From Nostoc sp. FACHB-280 (lineage in GTDB: Bacteria > Cyanobacteriota > Cyanobacteriia > Cyanobacteriales > Nostocaceae), in NCBI RefSeq assembly GCF_014697615.1, contig NZ_JACJSD010000017.1:83527-147526 (forward strand): a DNA stretch of 64,000 nt. The letters run 5' to 3'. The position numbers and the translations under genes were made by a program. Shown here piece after piece: positions 54,341 to 63,893 of this stretch. The notes beneath the pieces were generated by a model. It was given only the letters and a program-made list of their open reading frames with translations. It was not told the DNA's origin and ran no database searches. The first letter of the stretch is position 1, and every line of letters starts with the position of its first letter.

Positions 54341-56110
54341 TTGATAGCGTCAAACTCAGTAAAATCACATTCTGGAAGTCGTAGCTTGAAGAACCGTTCT
54401 AATTACTGGCAACTACAGCCATATATCAAACCTCAATGGGCAAATATTATCAAAGGCTTGATCGGCATTATCGGATATGTGCTGGCGACACTGACGTTAA
54501 TTAATCTTGCAGGTAAATTAGCCGCACCTTTTGGACAAGGTAATGTAGTAGCGATCGCCCAACTAGCCGGGATTTGTGCTTTGGTGTTTCTGGTGCGTGG
54601 CTTTTTTCAGTCTGTGCAAGATATTTACATGGCTAAAGTGGCTTTAAGAGTTGCTTATGGTCTCCGCAAGCAAGTATATAGTCATTTACAAAAATTAGAT
54701 TTGAGCTATTTTGAAACAGCCAAAACAGGTGATTTAGCTTACCGCCTCACAGAAGATATTGACAGGGTTGGGGAAGTTGTCAATAAACTGCTACACGATT
54801 TTATTCCCTGTGTGTTGCAATTGATTGCCATACCCATATATATGATTTATTTGAATTGGCAACTCACACTCGCCACAATTGTGATTGCACCATTAATGGG
54901 GGTGTTAATTGGCTGGTTTGGGGAAAGATTGCGTATATATTCTCTCAAAAGTCAAAATCGGGTGTCGGGTTTATCAGCAATTTTGACAGAAGTTTTTAGT
55001 GGGATTCGCCTTGTCCAAGCATTTGCAGCCGAAAATTATGAAATCGCTCGTTTTGGTTATGAAGCCGAACGTTCTTTAAAAGCCAAGTATTCCGCCGAAC
55101 GCCTCAAAGCCATTCAAATTCCCATCATCGGTTTTTTAGAAGCTTTGAGTGCTTTATCTTTGTTAATGGTGGGAGCGTGGCAAATTTATCAGCGTAATTT
55201 AACAGTGGGGGATTTTTTCAGTTACCTAGCTGCGGCGGCACTATTAATTGACCCGATAGGACACACCACAACAAATTATAATGAGTTTAAGCAAGGGGAA
55301 GCTTCAGTAGACCGAGTGTTTGAATTAATGGCGATTCAACCGAGGGTAGTAGAAAAAACAATTGCGATCGCCCTGCCCCCAGTCAAAGGTAAAGTAGAAT
55401 ATCGCCACATTTCCTTTGCCTACAAACCCGGTGAACCAGTCCTGCAAGATATTAGTTTACTAGCATTACCAGGAGAAGCGATCGCGCTGGTGGGTGCTTC
55501 TGGTGCGGGAAAAACCACCTTTGTGAATCTCCTCCCCCGCTTTTATGATCCTGATGCTGGGCAAGTTTTGATTGATGATGTTGATATTCGGGATGTCAAA
55601 TTACATAGTTTACGGCGACAAATTGGCATTGTTCCCCAAGAAACGGTGATATTTTCGGGAACTATTGCCCAAAATATTGCCTTTGGGCAAGATAATTTTG
55701 ATATGGATGCAGTGATAGCAGCCGCGAAAATTGCTAACGCTCATCAATTTATTACCCAGTTACCAGAAGGTTATCAAACTTGGGTAGGGGAACGAGGGGT
55801 AAATTTATCCGGTGGACAACGCCAAAGAATTGCGATCGCTCGTGCAGTGCTGCTGAACCCGCAGATATTAATATTAGATGAGGCGACATCTGCATTAGAT
55901 TCCGAATCAGAAGCCTTGGTACAAGAAGCCCTAGAAAGATTGATGCAGAACCGGACTGTATTTATTATTGCCCACCGTTTGAGTACAGTGAGGCGGTGCG
56001 ATCGGATTTTGGTTTTGGAAAAAGGGCAAATTGTCGAATCAGGCACTCATGAAGAACTATTAAGGCTGGAAGGTCGCTATGCTAGATTTTATGCCCAGCA
56101 ATTTAGTTAG
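54341..56110 (+). CDS. ABC exporter, fused permease and ATPase (MsbA/HetC-like type)
   Basis: 589 residues. Six membrane helices at about 35-310 (type I exporter: LNLAGKLAAPF region, FVRGFFQSVQDIYMAKVALR, YFETAKTGDLAYRLTEDIDR), then an ATPase with Walker A GASGAGKTT (about 384-392), Q-loop VPQETVIFSG, signature LSGGQRQR (about 488), Walker B ILILDEATSALD and switch IIAHRLS. The start is TTG at 54341; no good ribosome site precedes it, so an uncertain start remains. Family members export lipids, glycolipids or peptides; neighbouring acetyltransferase suggests a glycan or lipid substrate, by inference only. Confidence 0.9.
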   Translation: MIASNSVKSHSGSRSLKNRSNYWQLQPYIKPQWANIIKGLIGIIGYVLATLTLINLAGKLAAPFGQGNVVAIAQLAGICALVFLVRGFFQSVQDIYMAKVALRVAYGLRKQVYSHLQKLDLSYFETAKTGDLAYRLTEDIDRVGEVVNKLLHDFIPCVLQLIAIPIYMIYLNWQLTLATIVIAPLMGVLIGWFGERLRIYSLKSQNRVSGLSAILTEVFSGIRLVQAFAAENYEIARFGYEAERSLKAKYSAERLKAIQIPIIGFLEALSALSLLMVGAWQIYQRNLTVGDFFSYLAAAALLIDPIGHTTTNYNEFKQGEASVDRVFELMAIQPRVVEKTIAIALPPVKGKVEYRHISFAYKPGEPVLQDISLLALPGEAIALVGASGAGKTTFVNLLPRFYDPDAGQVLIDDVDIRDVKLHSLRRQIGIVPQETVIFSGTIAQNIAFGQDNFDMDAVIAAAKIANAHQFITQLPEGYQTWVGERGVNLSGGQRQRIAIARAVLLNPQILILDEATSALDSESEALVQEALERLMQNRTVFIIAHRLSTVRRCDRILVLEKGQIVESGTHEELLRLEGRYARFYAQQFS

Positions 56111-56156
56111 TAGAGCAGAAAACTAAACAAAAACTCAGCGTACCTTTGCGTTTACC

Positions 56157-59100
56157 TCAGCGAGACTCAGCGTTTAAGAGTAAAATTAACTCTTCTACTT
56201 CCCTAGCTTTTTCTTGTAAATCCAAATCTCGGTAAAGTTGTAAACTGTTGTTTAAAAACTGATTAGCAACTATTTCTGCATCTGGCTGATTTTTTTGGAT
56301 ACGTTTAAGGTAAATTTCGCCTAACAACTTGTATGCAGAAGCTTCTAGTTTATGGCGGTTATAATCTTGAAAAATTTGCAGACATTCTTGAGCAATTTCT
56401 TCACTAAGATTTAGGTTTTCCAAGGCTTCTATTTCTAAGTAAGCACGAGCCATACCGAGAGATTCTTCAGCTTTACTGACTGTTTGCCCTAGTTCATCAA
56501 GATAGCTTAAGCCTCTGTGATAATATTCTTCAAATAAGGCAAATTTTTCTGGAATTGATGTGTCTTCGTTAGGTAAGAGGCGTAGATATTGCGAGTAGAG
56601 TAAGCCAAGAGCCGTGTAGTCGTAGGCGAGGCTCTCTTGATATTCTCCTGTGGTATTTATTTCTATAGCTTGGCGAATATTTTCTTCAGCTTGGGTAAGT
56701 AAATTAGATACTTCTATTGAATTTGAGACTTGTTTTGCGAATAAGCATTGACAAGAAGCAAGTTGTCGATAACGTCTAGCAACGCTCTCTTTTTGATCTA
56801 GTTGTTGGTGTAATGTAAGGCTTTGTTGGCAATGCTCAATCGCTTTAGTATAGTCTTTCAAATCTCGATAGCAACTAGCCAACCAATACCACTGATTAGC
56901 GACATTATTATCTTTACCTAATTGCTGATACAGTTCGCGGCTTTGTTGATGGTAATTGATTGCTTGTTCATATTTCCCCCAATTTTGATAAATACTACCC
57001 AATTGATAGTAAGTTAGTGCAATTTCAAGTTGGTTGTCTAAATGCTGGCAAATTGCTAAACATTGATTTCCACATTCAATAGCTTGCTCGTATTTTCCCC
57101 ATTCTCGATAGTAATCACCTAGCCCATACCATAGCATTGCGACATTATTATCTTTACCTAATTGCTGATAAAGTTCACGGCTTTGTTGAAAATAACTTAT
57201 AGCTTGTTCATATTTCCCCCATTCTTGATAAATCCATCCTAATTGAACGTAAACTAGTGCGACATTAACTTGGTCATCAATTTGCTGACGAATGGCTAAG
57301 TCTTGATTGTTACACTCAATAGCTCGCTCATATTTTCCCCATTCCGAATAACAATAAGCCAACCAAAAAAATAGATTAGCGATATTCTTATCTTTACTTA
57401 ATTGCTGATAAATATCGTGGCTTTGTTGATAGTAATTGATCGCCTGTTCATATTTACCCCAAGTTTGATAAATCCTACCTAATTTATAATAAGCATCAGC
57501 AATATTAACTTGGTCATCGAGTTGCTGACGAATAACTAAGTCTTGATTTTCACATTCAATAGCTTGCTGATATTTCCCCCATTCTCGATAGCAGTCACCT
57601 AACCAATACCACAGGTCAGCTATATCCTTATCTTTTCCTAATTGCTGATAAAGGTCGCGACTTTGTTGATAGTAATTAATTGCTTGTTCGTATCTCCCCC
57701 AATTTTGATAAATCCTGCCTAATCGCCAGTAAGATAATGCAATATTAACTTGGTCATCAATTTGTTGACGAATGGCTAAGTCTTGATTTTCATATTCAAT
57801 AGCTTGCTGATATTTCCCCCATTCTCGGTAGCAAACAGCCAACCAATACCACTGGTTAGCTACATCCTTATCTTTCCCTAATTGCTGATAAATATCGCGG
57901 CTTTGTTGATAGTAATTAATTGCTTGTTCGTATCTTCCCCAATTTTGATAAATCCTGCCTAATCGCCAGTAAGATAATGCAATATTAACTTGGTCATCAA
58001 TTTGTTGACGAATGGCTAAGTCTTGATTTTCACACTCAATAGCTTGCTGATATTTCCCCCATTCTCGATAGCAGTCACCTAACCAATACCACAGGTCAGC
58101 TACATCCTTATCTTTTCCTAATTGCTGATAAAGGTCGCGACTTTGTTGATAGTAATTAATTGCTTGTTCGTATCTCCCCCAATTTTGATAAATCCTGCCT
58201 AATCGCCAGTAAGATAATGCAATATTAACTTGGTCATCAATTTGTTGACGAATGGCTAAGTCTTGATTTTCATATTCAATAGCTTGCTGATATTTCCCCC
58301 ATTCTCGGTAGCAAACAGCCAACCAATACCACAGGTCAGCTACATCCTTATCTTTTCCTAATTGCTGATAAAGGTCACGGCTTTGTTGATAGTAATTAAT
58401 TGCTTGTTCGTATCTCCCCCAATTTTGATAAATCCTGCCTAATCGCCAGTAAGATAATGCAATATTAACTTGGTCATCAATTTGTTGACGAATGGCTAAG
58501 TCTTGATTTTCATATTCAATAGCTTGCTGATATTTCCCCCATTCTCGGTAGCAATCACCCAGCCAAAACCATTGATTAGCTACATCCTTATCTTTCCCTA
58601 ATTGCTGATAAAGGTCGCGGCTTTGTTGATAGTAATTAATTGCTTGTTCGTATCTTCCCCAATTTTGATAAATCCTGCCTAATCGCCAGTAAGATAATGC
58701 AATATTAACTTGGTCATCAATTTGTTGACGAATGGCTAAGTCTTGATTTTCATATTCAATAGCTTGCTGATATTTCCCCCATTCTCGATAGCAGTCACCT
58801 AACCAATACCACAGGTCAGCTACATCCTTATCTTTTCCTAATTGCTGATAAAGGTCACGGCTTTGTTGATAGTAATTGATTGCTTGTTCGTATTTTACCC
58901 AATTTTGATAAATCCTGCCTAATTGCCAGTAAGCCTTTGCAGCATCAACTTTATTATCCAACTGCTGACACATGGCTAAACATTGGCTTTGATATTCAAC
59001 AGCCTGCTGATATTTACTCCATTCTCGGTAGCACTCACCTAGCCAATACAATAGGTCAGCAACATCCTTATCTTTACCTAATTGCTGATAAAGTTCACGG

Positions 59101-62100
59101 CTTTGTTGATAGTAATTGATTGCTTGCTCGTATTTTCCCCAATTTCGATAAATCCCTCCTAATCGGGAGTAAGATTGTGTAATTATAACTTGGTCATCTA
59201 ATTTCTGACAAATTACTAAACCTTGATTTTCGTACTCAGTGGCTCGCTCATATTTCCCCCATTTTCGGTAGCAATCACCCAGCCAAAACCATTGATTAGC
59301 TACATCCTTATCTTTCCCTAATTGCTGATAAAGGTTGCGGCTTTGTTGATAGTAATTAATTGCTTGTTCGTATCTTCCCCAACTTTGATAAATCCTACCT
59401 AATCGCCAATAAGCTCGTGCAACCTTAACTTGGTCATCGAGTTGCTGACGAATGGCTAACTCTTGATTTTCACATTCAATAGCTTGCTCATATTTTCCCC
59501 ATTCTCGGTAACAAACAGCCAACCAATCCCATTGATTAGCGACACTATTATCTTTACCTAATTGCTGATAAAGTTCACAACTTTGTTGATGGTAATTGAT
59601 AGCTTGCTCGTATTTACTCCAATCTTGATAAGTTCTACCTATGTGATATAAAGCCAATGATTCATCTTGAGGTTTATTAATCTCTCTACTAATAGTCAAC
59701 ATTCGCTGAAAACAATCTAAAGCTTGTTCATATTTGCCATGTAATCTATGACAAACACCTCTGTTTCTCCAAAAAATTAGAAACTCTGATGGTTCAATGT
59801 ATCGAGCCAATTTTTCAAAACATTCTTGATAATAAGAAACTGCTTGTTCAAATGCTTCTTTTTCTTGATAACAAGTAGCCAAAGACCAAGCAATATAAGC
59901 ACTAAATCTGCTATCTGAGCTATTAGTTAATAGTTCTAACATTTCAATGGCTTTATCATACTTATCCTTACGCAGATAAGACATTGCTGTGAGAAAATTT
60001 AATGCTGTTTGGCAATCTTCATCAAGATGATAATGCTGGCGAGTATGTTCAAGATTAGGTGTCATGTCATCACCCAATTCTTTAACCAACTCTCTCATAC
60101 TGCAAAATAGTGTAGGTTCTAATTGGTTAACAATTTCTGTGACACAATCAGCTAATCCTGTTAATTCGCCACAAGCAATATAAAGAATAGCTGCTTTTGC
60201 TTTAACCCGAATTTCTTCAGATAAATTTGAATTATTAGCTGCTTGTTTCAATAAATCTATGACTTCACCTTTTTGACAAAAAAGTTCAATTTTACGCAGT
60301 AGCCTCAGTATTTGCTTGGTTATATCATCCTCAAAATCAGCATCTATACCAAGATAAGTAATTACTAACTTCTTTATTGGCTTTTGGCGAATAACAATAC
60401 TGTTAATTTCAATTTCAGCAATCACCTGTCCTGCAAACAGTAAATTTCCGAGTTTAAATTCTGCTGGCTGCAACTTATTTGCTGATTCATCATGCTTTAA
60501 ATAAACAATAGTCTCATCATCAGATGCAGAAATTTTGATTTTAATCTCGCCATGTTGCAAAACAGGTTGGTAATCTTCGATATTAATAAATAATTTCTCT
60601 GCTAATTTCTTAAATTGCGTCGAAAAATGACTCCCATAATATCCCAAAGCTAGTAATAGCGGCTCGTTCCAACGTGGTTCATGAAGATGTTTTTGAATTA
60701 ATTCCAAAATCTCACTTTGTTCTTTATCTGCAATATAACGAGCTGCAAAATATTCTTCAAATGTCAGGTGCATAAAGCCATAAAAACCAGGCATTCGTTC
60801 TACAAATAACCCTGTGGTTTCTCGCACCTTCCGCAAAAATTCTCCTACCGCTTGGCGCACAGAATCCGATTCAGGTTCAGCATCATTTAATTCTGCTAAC
60901 TTAGCTGCTAGTTTCTCTTCTACTTCTGCTTGTGTTACCAAACCAGAAGGCTTTTCTTCGTGCATCCAATATGCCAGAGGTGCTAAAAGTTCTACTACCT
61001 CAGTTTCTTTTAACACTACCCTTGGCGCATCGGGTAATTTTTTACCAAGTTGCCAATCTTCTGTTAAAGTTTGTACTGCCAACTCGTACAGTTTCACGCG
61101 GCGGTTGGGTAGTCGTTCTCCATTGCGGTGAATCAATGCCAAAATAGTTAACAGCAAGGGATTTGCCGTCAATCGCTGTACACCAGGATTATCTTTAACC
61201 GCCTGTAAAATTTCCTGCGCTTGCTCTGTACCTTTTTTTAGCCATTGCTCTTCACTAGCATCTGGCTGCTGTGCTTTTTCAACTGTTCGACACCAGCGAT
61301 ACAAAAACCGTTCTACCTGTTCGCTGTCCATATCTTCAATAGTAAACTCGGCAAATCGACTGCTGAGTTTTACATCACTGTAGCCAGCAATCCGGCTGGT
61401 AATGACGAATTTGTTGCTAGGGAATTCATCAACAAATGTGTTAATCCGTTCTACAATCTGTTTGCGACTTTCTTGATCAAATACCTCGTCTAAACCATCC
61501 AGCAGCATCAAGCACTGTCCTTGACGCATGGCATCTAAAAGTAAAGCTGCTACCTCATTTCCTATTTCTAACTCTGATTGAAAATGCGCTTCCCACTGGC
61601 GGTAAAACTGACACAAATATTCCAGTAAAGTTAACTCAGGTTGTTGTTTTAACTTTTCTGCATAATCAGCAATACGGAAGAAAATAGGTAACAAAGTTTT
61701 ACCTAAGTCTTTGTTCTTTGTCTCCTCAACAGTATCATCTTCAACGATGACTGTTTCTAATTCGTCTCTTTTGGCAATGGCAAAATGTAGTGCTAAATAA
61801 CGCAGCAGAGTAGTTTTTCCCGCACCAGGACTGCCTAAAATCACGCTATAGCAATTCTGCCGTACCGCCTCAGATAAATCTACCTTTTGTGTAACGGTTT
61901 TAGTGCTAGAAACTAATGTTGATATTGGTACTTCAGGTAGTGGTTCATAATAGTATGGTTCATCCCAATCATCCAGGTTAGAACCCATTTCTTTTAATCT
62001 ATTACTACTCGGAGCTTGCCGTACAGTTAACGCCTCCAGTTCCCTTTGACTGCGTTCAGAAGTATCTGTAACTTGTTGTCTCCATTGTGCTTGCAGGGAA

Positions 62101-62705
62101 ACATAAATTTGGTCAAGAAAAATATCGACTTGACGATTTACCTGCATTACACCACTCATTTTTAAATAGGAATTTTCAGCAATCAGCCAATCTAAGTAGG
62201 GATAAAGCAAAGGATTACGTGTTTCAAATTCCACTATCTTTCCTCGCCAATCCCAAAAATCTGGCGCACGCTGACGAAATTCATCTAAAAAGTCGATGTT
62301 ATTTAGCCACAAAATCAAACATAAATTTCTCCCAAATAGTTCCTCCCTGCCTAAATTTAACTGCCTCATTTCTTTTACTAAGCGCGGCGTTGGTAATTGG
62401 TCAATTCCAAATGCCATTACCAATTTGCGCCCAGTCTCTAGACTTTGATGTTGCTGATCATCTAAGCTATACAGAAAGTTATGGAAGGAATTTTGACTAT
62501 AATAAAAGTTAGTAAACTCAAACTGTTCTTCACGGATAGCTAATGATTCTTTTAGCTGTTTGACAACGGGATGTTGGGGGCTACTTTCTGGTGCGATCGC
62601 AAATATAATTGTCGTACCACTAGAAAGTTCTAATACACTGACTAATTTGTTTAATTCTGCTTTGTCAGCTTCGCTAAGAGAGTAATTAGAGTCTTGATCC
62701 AGCAT
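56157..62705 (-). CDS. iSTAND-like - NACHT - TPR giant protein
   Basis: 2182 residues. Residues 1-180 resemble a STAND-like domain without a P-loop (LETGRKLVMAFGIDQLPTPR, LNLGREELFGRNLCLILWLN, APDFWDWRGKIVEF). NACHT follows: Walker A LGSPGAGKTTLLRY (291-299), Walker B CLMLLDGLDEVF (Asp403), FVITSRIAGYSD, IEDMDSEQVERFLYRW and FMHLTFEEYFAARYIA. Residues about 720-1000 hold helical and beta segments. From about 1000 to 1960 come some 24 TPR motifs, each 40 residues and paired in an 80-residue unit (YEQAINYYQQSRDLYQQLGK; YQQAIEYENQDLAIRQQI), then irregular TPRs to the end. The start is ATG at 62705, 47 bases from the ATPase remnant on the same strand. Sensor-type ATPase is the likely role; ligand unknown. 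Confidence 0.9.
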   Translation of the reverse strand: MLDQDSNYSLSEADKAELNKLVSVLELSSGTTIIFAIAPESSPQHPVVKQLKESLAIREEQFEFTNFYYSQNSFHNFLYSLDDQQHQSLETGRKLVMAFGIDQLPTPRLVKEMRQLNLGREELFGRNLCLILWLNNIDFLDEFRQRAPDFWDWRGKIVEFETRNPLLYPYLDWLIAENSYLKMSGVMQVNRQVDIFLDQIYVSLQAQWRQQVTDTSERSQRELEALTVRQAPSSNRLKEMGSNLDDWDEPYYYEPLPEVPISTLVSSTKTVTQKVDLSEAVRQNCYSVILGSPGAGKTTLLRYLALHFAIAKRDELETVIVEDDTVEETKNKDLGKTLLPIFFRIADYAEKLKQQPELTLLEYLCQFYRQWEAHFQSELEIGNEVAALLLDAMRQGQCLMLLDGLDEVFDQESRKQIVERINTFVDEFPSNKFVITSRIAGYSDVKLSSRFAEFTIEDMDSEQVERFLYRWCRTVEKAQQPDASEEQWLKKGTEQAQEILQAVKDNPGVQRLTANPLLLTILALIHRNGERLPNRRVKLYELAVQTLTEDWQLGKKLPDAPRVVLKETEVVELLAPLAYWMHEEKPSGLVTQAEVEEKLAAKLAELNDAEPESDSVRQAVGEFLRKVRETTGLFVERMPGFYGFMHLTFEEYFAARYIADKEQSEILELIQKHLHEPRWNEPLLLALGYYGSHFSTQFKKLAEKLFINIEDYQPVLQHGEIKIKISASDDETIVYLKHDESANKLQPAEFKLGNLLFAGQVIAEIEINSIVIRQKPIKKLVITYLGIDADFEDDITKQILRLLRKIELFCQKGEVIDLLKQAANNSNLSEEIRVKAKAAILYIACGELTGLADCVTEIVNQLEPTLFCSMRELVKELGDDMTPNLEHTRQHYHLDEDCQTALNFLTAMSYLRKDKYDKAIEMLELLTNSSDSRFSAYIAWSLATCYQEKEAFEQAVSYYQECFEKLARYIEPSEFLIFWRNRGVCHRLHGKYEQALDCFQRMLTISREINKPQDESLALYHIGRTYQDWSKYEQAINYHQQSCELYQQLGKDNSVANQWDWLAVCYREWGKYEQAIECENQELAIRQQLDDQVKVARAYWRLGRIYQSWGRYEQAINYYQQSRNLYQQLGKDKDVANQWFWLGDCYRKWGKYERATEYENQGLVICQKLDDQVIITQSYSRLGGIYRNWGKYEQAINYYQQSRELYQQLGKDKDVADLLYWLGECYREWSKYQQAVEYQSQCLAMCQQLDNKVDAAKAYWQLGRIYQNWVKYEQAINYYQQSRDLYQQLGKDKDVADLWYWLGDCYREWGKYQQAIEYENQDLAIRQQIDDQVNIALSYWRLGRIYQNWGRYEQAINYYQQSRDLYQQLGKDKDVANQWFWLGDCYREWGKYQQAIEYENQDLAIRQQIDDQVNIALSYWRLGRIYQNWGRYEQAINYYQQSRDLYQQLGKDKDVADLWYWLAVCYREWGKYQQAIEYENQDLAIRQQIDDQVNIALSYWRLGRIYQNWGRYEQAINYYQQSRDLYQQLGKDKDVADLWYWLGDCYREWGKYQQAIECENQDLAIRQQIDDQVNIALSYWRLGRIYQNWGRYEQAINYYQQSRDIYQQLGKDKDVANQWYWLAVCYREWGKYQQAIEYENQDLAIRQQIDDQVNIALSYWRLGRIYQNWGRYEQAINYYQQSRDLYQQLGKDKDIADLWYWLGDCYREWGKYQQAIECENQDLVIRQQLDDQVNIADAYYKLGRIYQTWGKYEQAINYYQQSHDIYQQLSKDKNIANLFFWLAYCYSEWGKYERAIECNNQDLAIRQQIDDQVNVALVYVQLGWIYQEWGKYEQAISYFQQSRELYQQLGKDNNVAMLWYGLGDYYREWGKYEQAIECGNQCLAICQHLDNQLEIALTYYQLGSIYQNWGKYEQAINYHQQSRELYQQLGKDNNVANQWYWLASCYRDLKDYTKAIEHCQQSLTLHQQLDQKESVARRYRQLASCQCLFAKQVSNSIEVSNLLTQAEENIRQAIEINTTGEYQESLAYDYTALGLLYSQYLRLLPNEDTSIPEKFALFEEYYHRGLSYLDELGQTVSKAEESLGMARAYLEIEALENLNLSEEIAQECLQIFQDYNRHKLEASAYKLLGEIYLKRIQKNQPDAEIVANQFLNNSLQLYRDLDLQEKAREVEELILLLNAESR
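56821..59700 (-). repeat. 240-bp tandem repeat array coding for TPR pairs
   Basis: The sequence repeats with an exact 240-base period without indels: the word TCTTGATTTTC(A/AT) or a close variant begins at 57061, 57301, 57541, 57781, 58021, 58261, 58501, 58741, 58981, 59221 and 59461. Units from 57541 to about 58920 are near-identical, including silent positions; outer units diverge. Twelve units in all. The central identity points to recent duplication or gene conversion. Confidence 0.9.
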
Positions 62706-62752
62706 ACATCAAACCAGCATTTAATAGTAATTTTCAAGAGCAAGCCATACTT

Positions 62753-63880
62753 TTAAGTATTATTATTCGCAACCTGCCAACGTTCTAAATCCTCAATTAA
62801 AATCGGATTAATATCAAACCAAGATTCTTGCATTGAGTTGTAATACCCTAAAACTAATTTATTTTGCAAAAGTTCGTCACAAATAATAAATTCACCCTTA
62901 TTTGGCAAACTATGAGTTTTAGTTGTGAGTTTACCAGTGCGATGAATTAAATCTAATTCAGGATAGTGGTAATCGCTTAAATTATATTCCCGCCGGACTT
63001 CACGTACTGATTCTTGTGCAGTGGCTAAATCTACAAAACTCAACTTATTCCGCAACGCAATTTCACAGGCTGTACGTGCTAACCTGACTAAATCTCGCAT
63101 CACTCCGCCACTTTTTTCACAAATTAATTCCAGTGCATCAGGGTTAAATAAACCTTTGTGACTATCGCCTAAAGTATCCAAACGTTTGTTAATGACATTA
63201 ATTAGAATTTCTCGACCTTTTTGATCAGGCTCACTAGTTGGACACAAATTAGCATCAGATTCAAAAACAGGCGGATTATTTAAATCCAAACATTTCTGAA
63301 ATGCTTCCATTGGCTGACGAAAATTCGGTGAATATCGCAAAGAGATAGGAATAGCATAGATAATATGACAATTTAATTCTATCAACAGAGGACTAGAAAA
63401 CATCTCCAATGCTGTTACTTGATCATGCCTATCCAATCCATCAACAACAATCAGTAACTTTTGTTTTTGTTCTTTTTCAGCAGCTTCGATAATATTATTA
63501 ACGCTGGTAATAATTTTACTCAACACAGGACGAACATTAAGTGTTTTTGTCACTTCACTTGTTAAACCTCGTTTGAGAATTATACCTGCCTTTTCTATAA
63601 ATTCTGGCACTCCCAAACCTTCAGTGTGGCTTCCTTTATCTTCATAAACTACACTTTTTAAGCTGTCTAAAAGAGCATCTAATAATTTATCTTTTTTAAA
63701 TAGCCAATTAGATTCAATAGCCTGAGCAATTTGTAAGCCAATCAAAACTACAACTTCGGCATAGCCTATGTTATATCTGTCTAGGGATGTTTGCGTGTCA
63801 ATCCAAACAACTGTGTAGATGTCAGCTAATTTTTGTTCTAATCTTCGCAGTTCAGTAGTTTTACCTCCACCCCCTGAAGG
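62753..63880 (-). pseudogene. P-loop ATPase (AAA/KAP-like), 5' truncated
   Basis: The intact frame from TTG 63745 gives 330 residues with Walker B LLIVVDGLDRHDQ, sensor-like IIYAIPISLRYSP and a KSGGVMRDLVRLARTACE helical region. The same frame continues upstream to 63877 and reads SGGGGKTTELRRLEQKLADI, a full Walker A, then VVWIDTQTSLDRYNIGYAEV. Only some 13 codons precede the Walker A before an in-frame TGA, with no usable start codon. So the N-terminal part has been cut off, probably by an insertion whose coding end lies 20 bases upstream. It is 47 bp upstream of the NACHT-TPR gene, in the same direction. Confidence 0.7.
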
Positions 63881-63893
63881 GGTGACAGAGAAG

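Noticed and set aside
56821..59700. CRISPR-like periodicity
   Set aside because: Unit length is 240 bp and every base is coding TPR sequence; no spacer structure.
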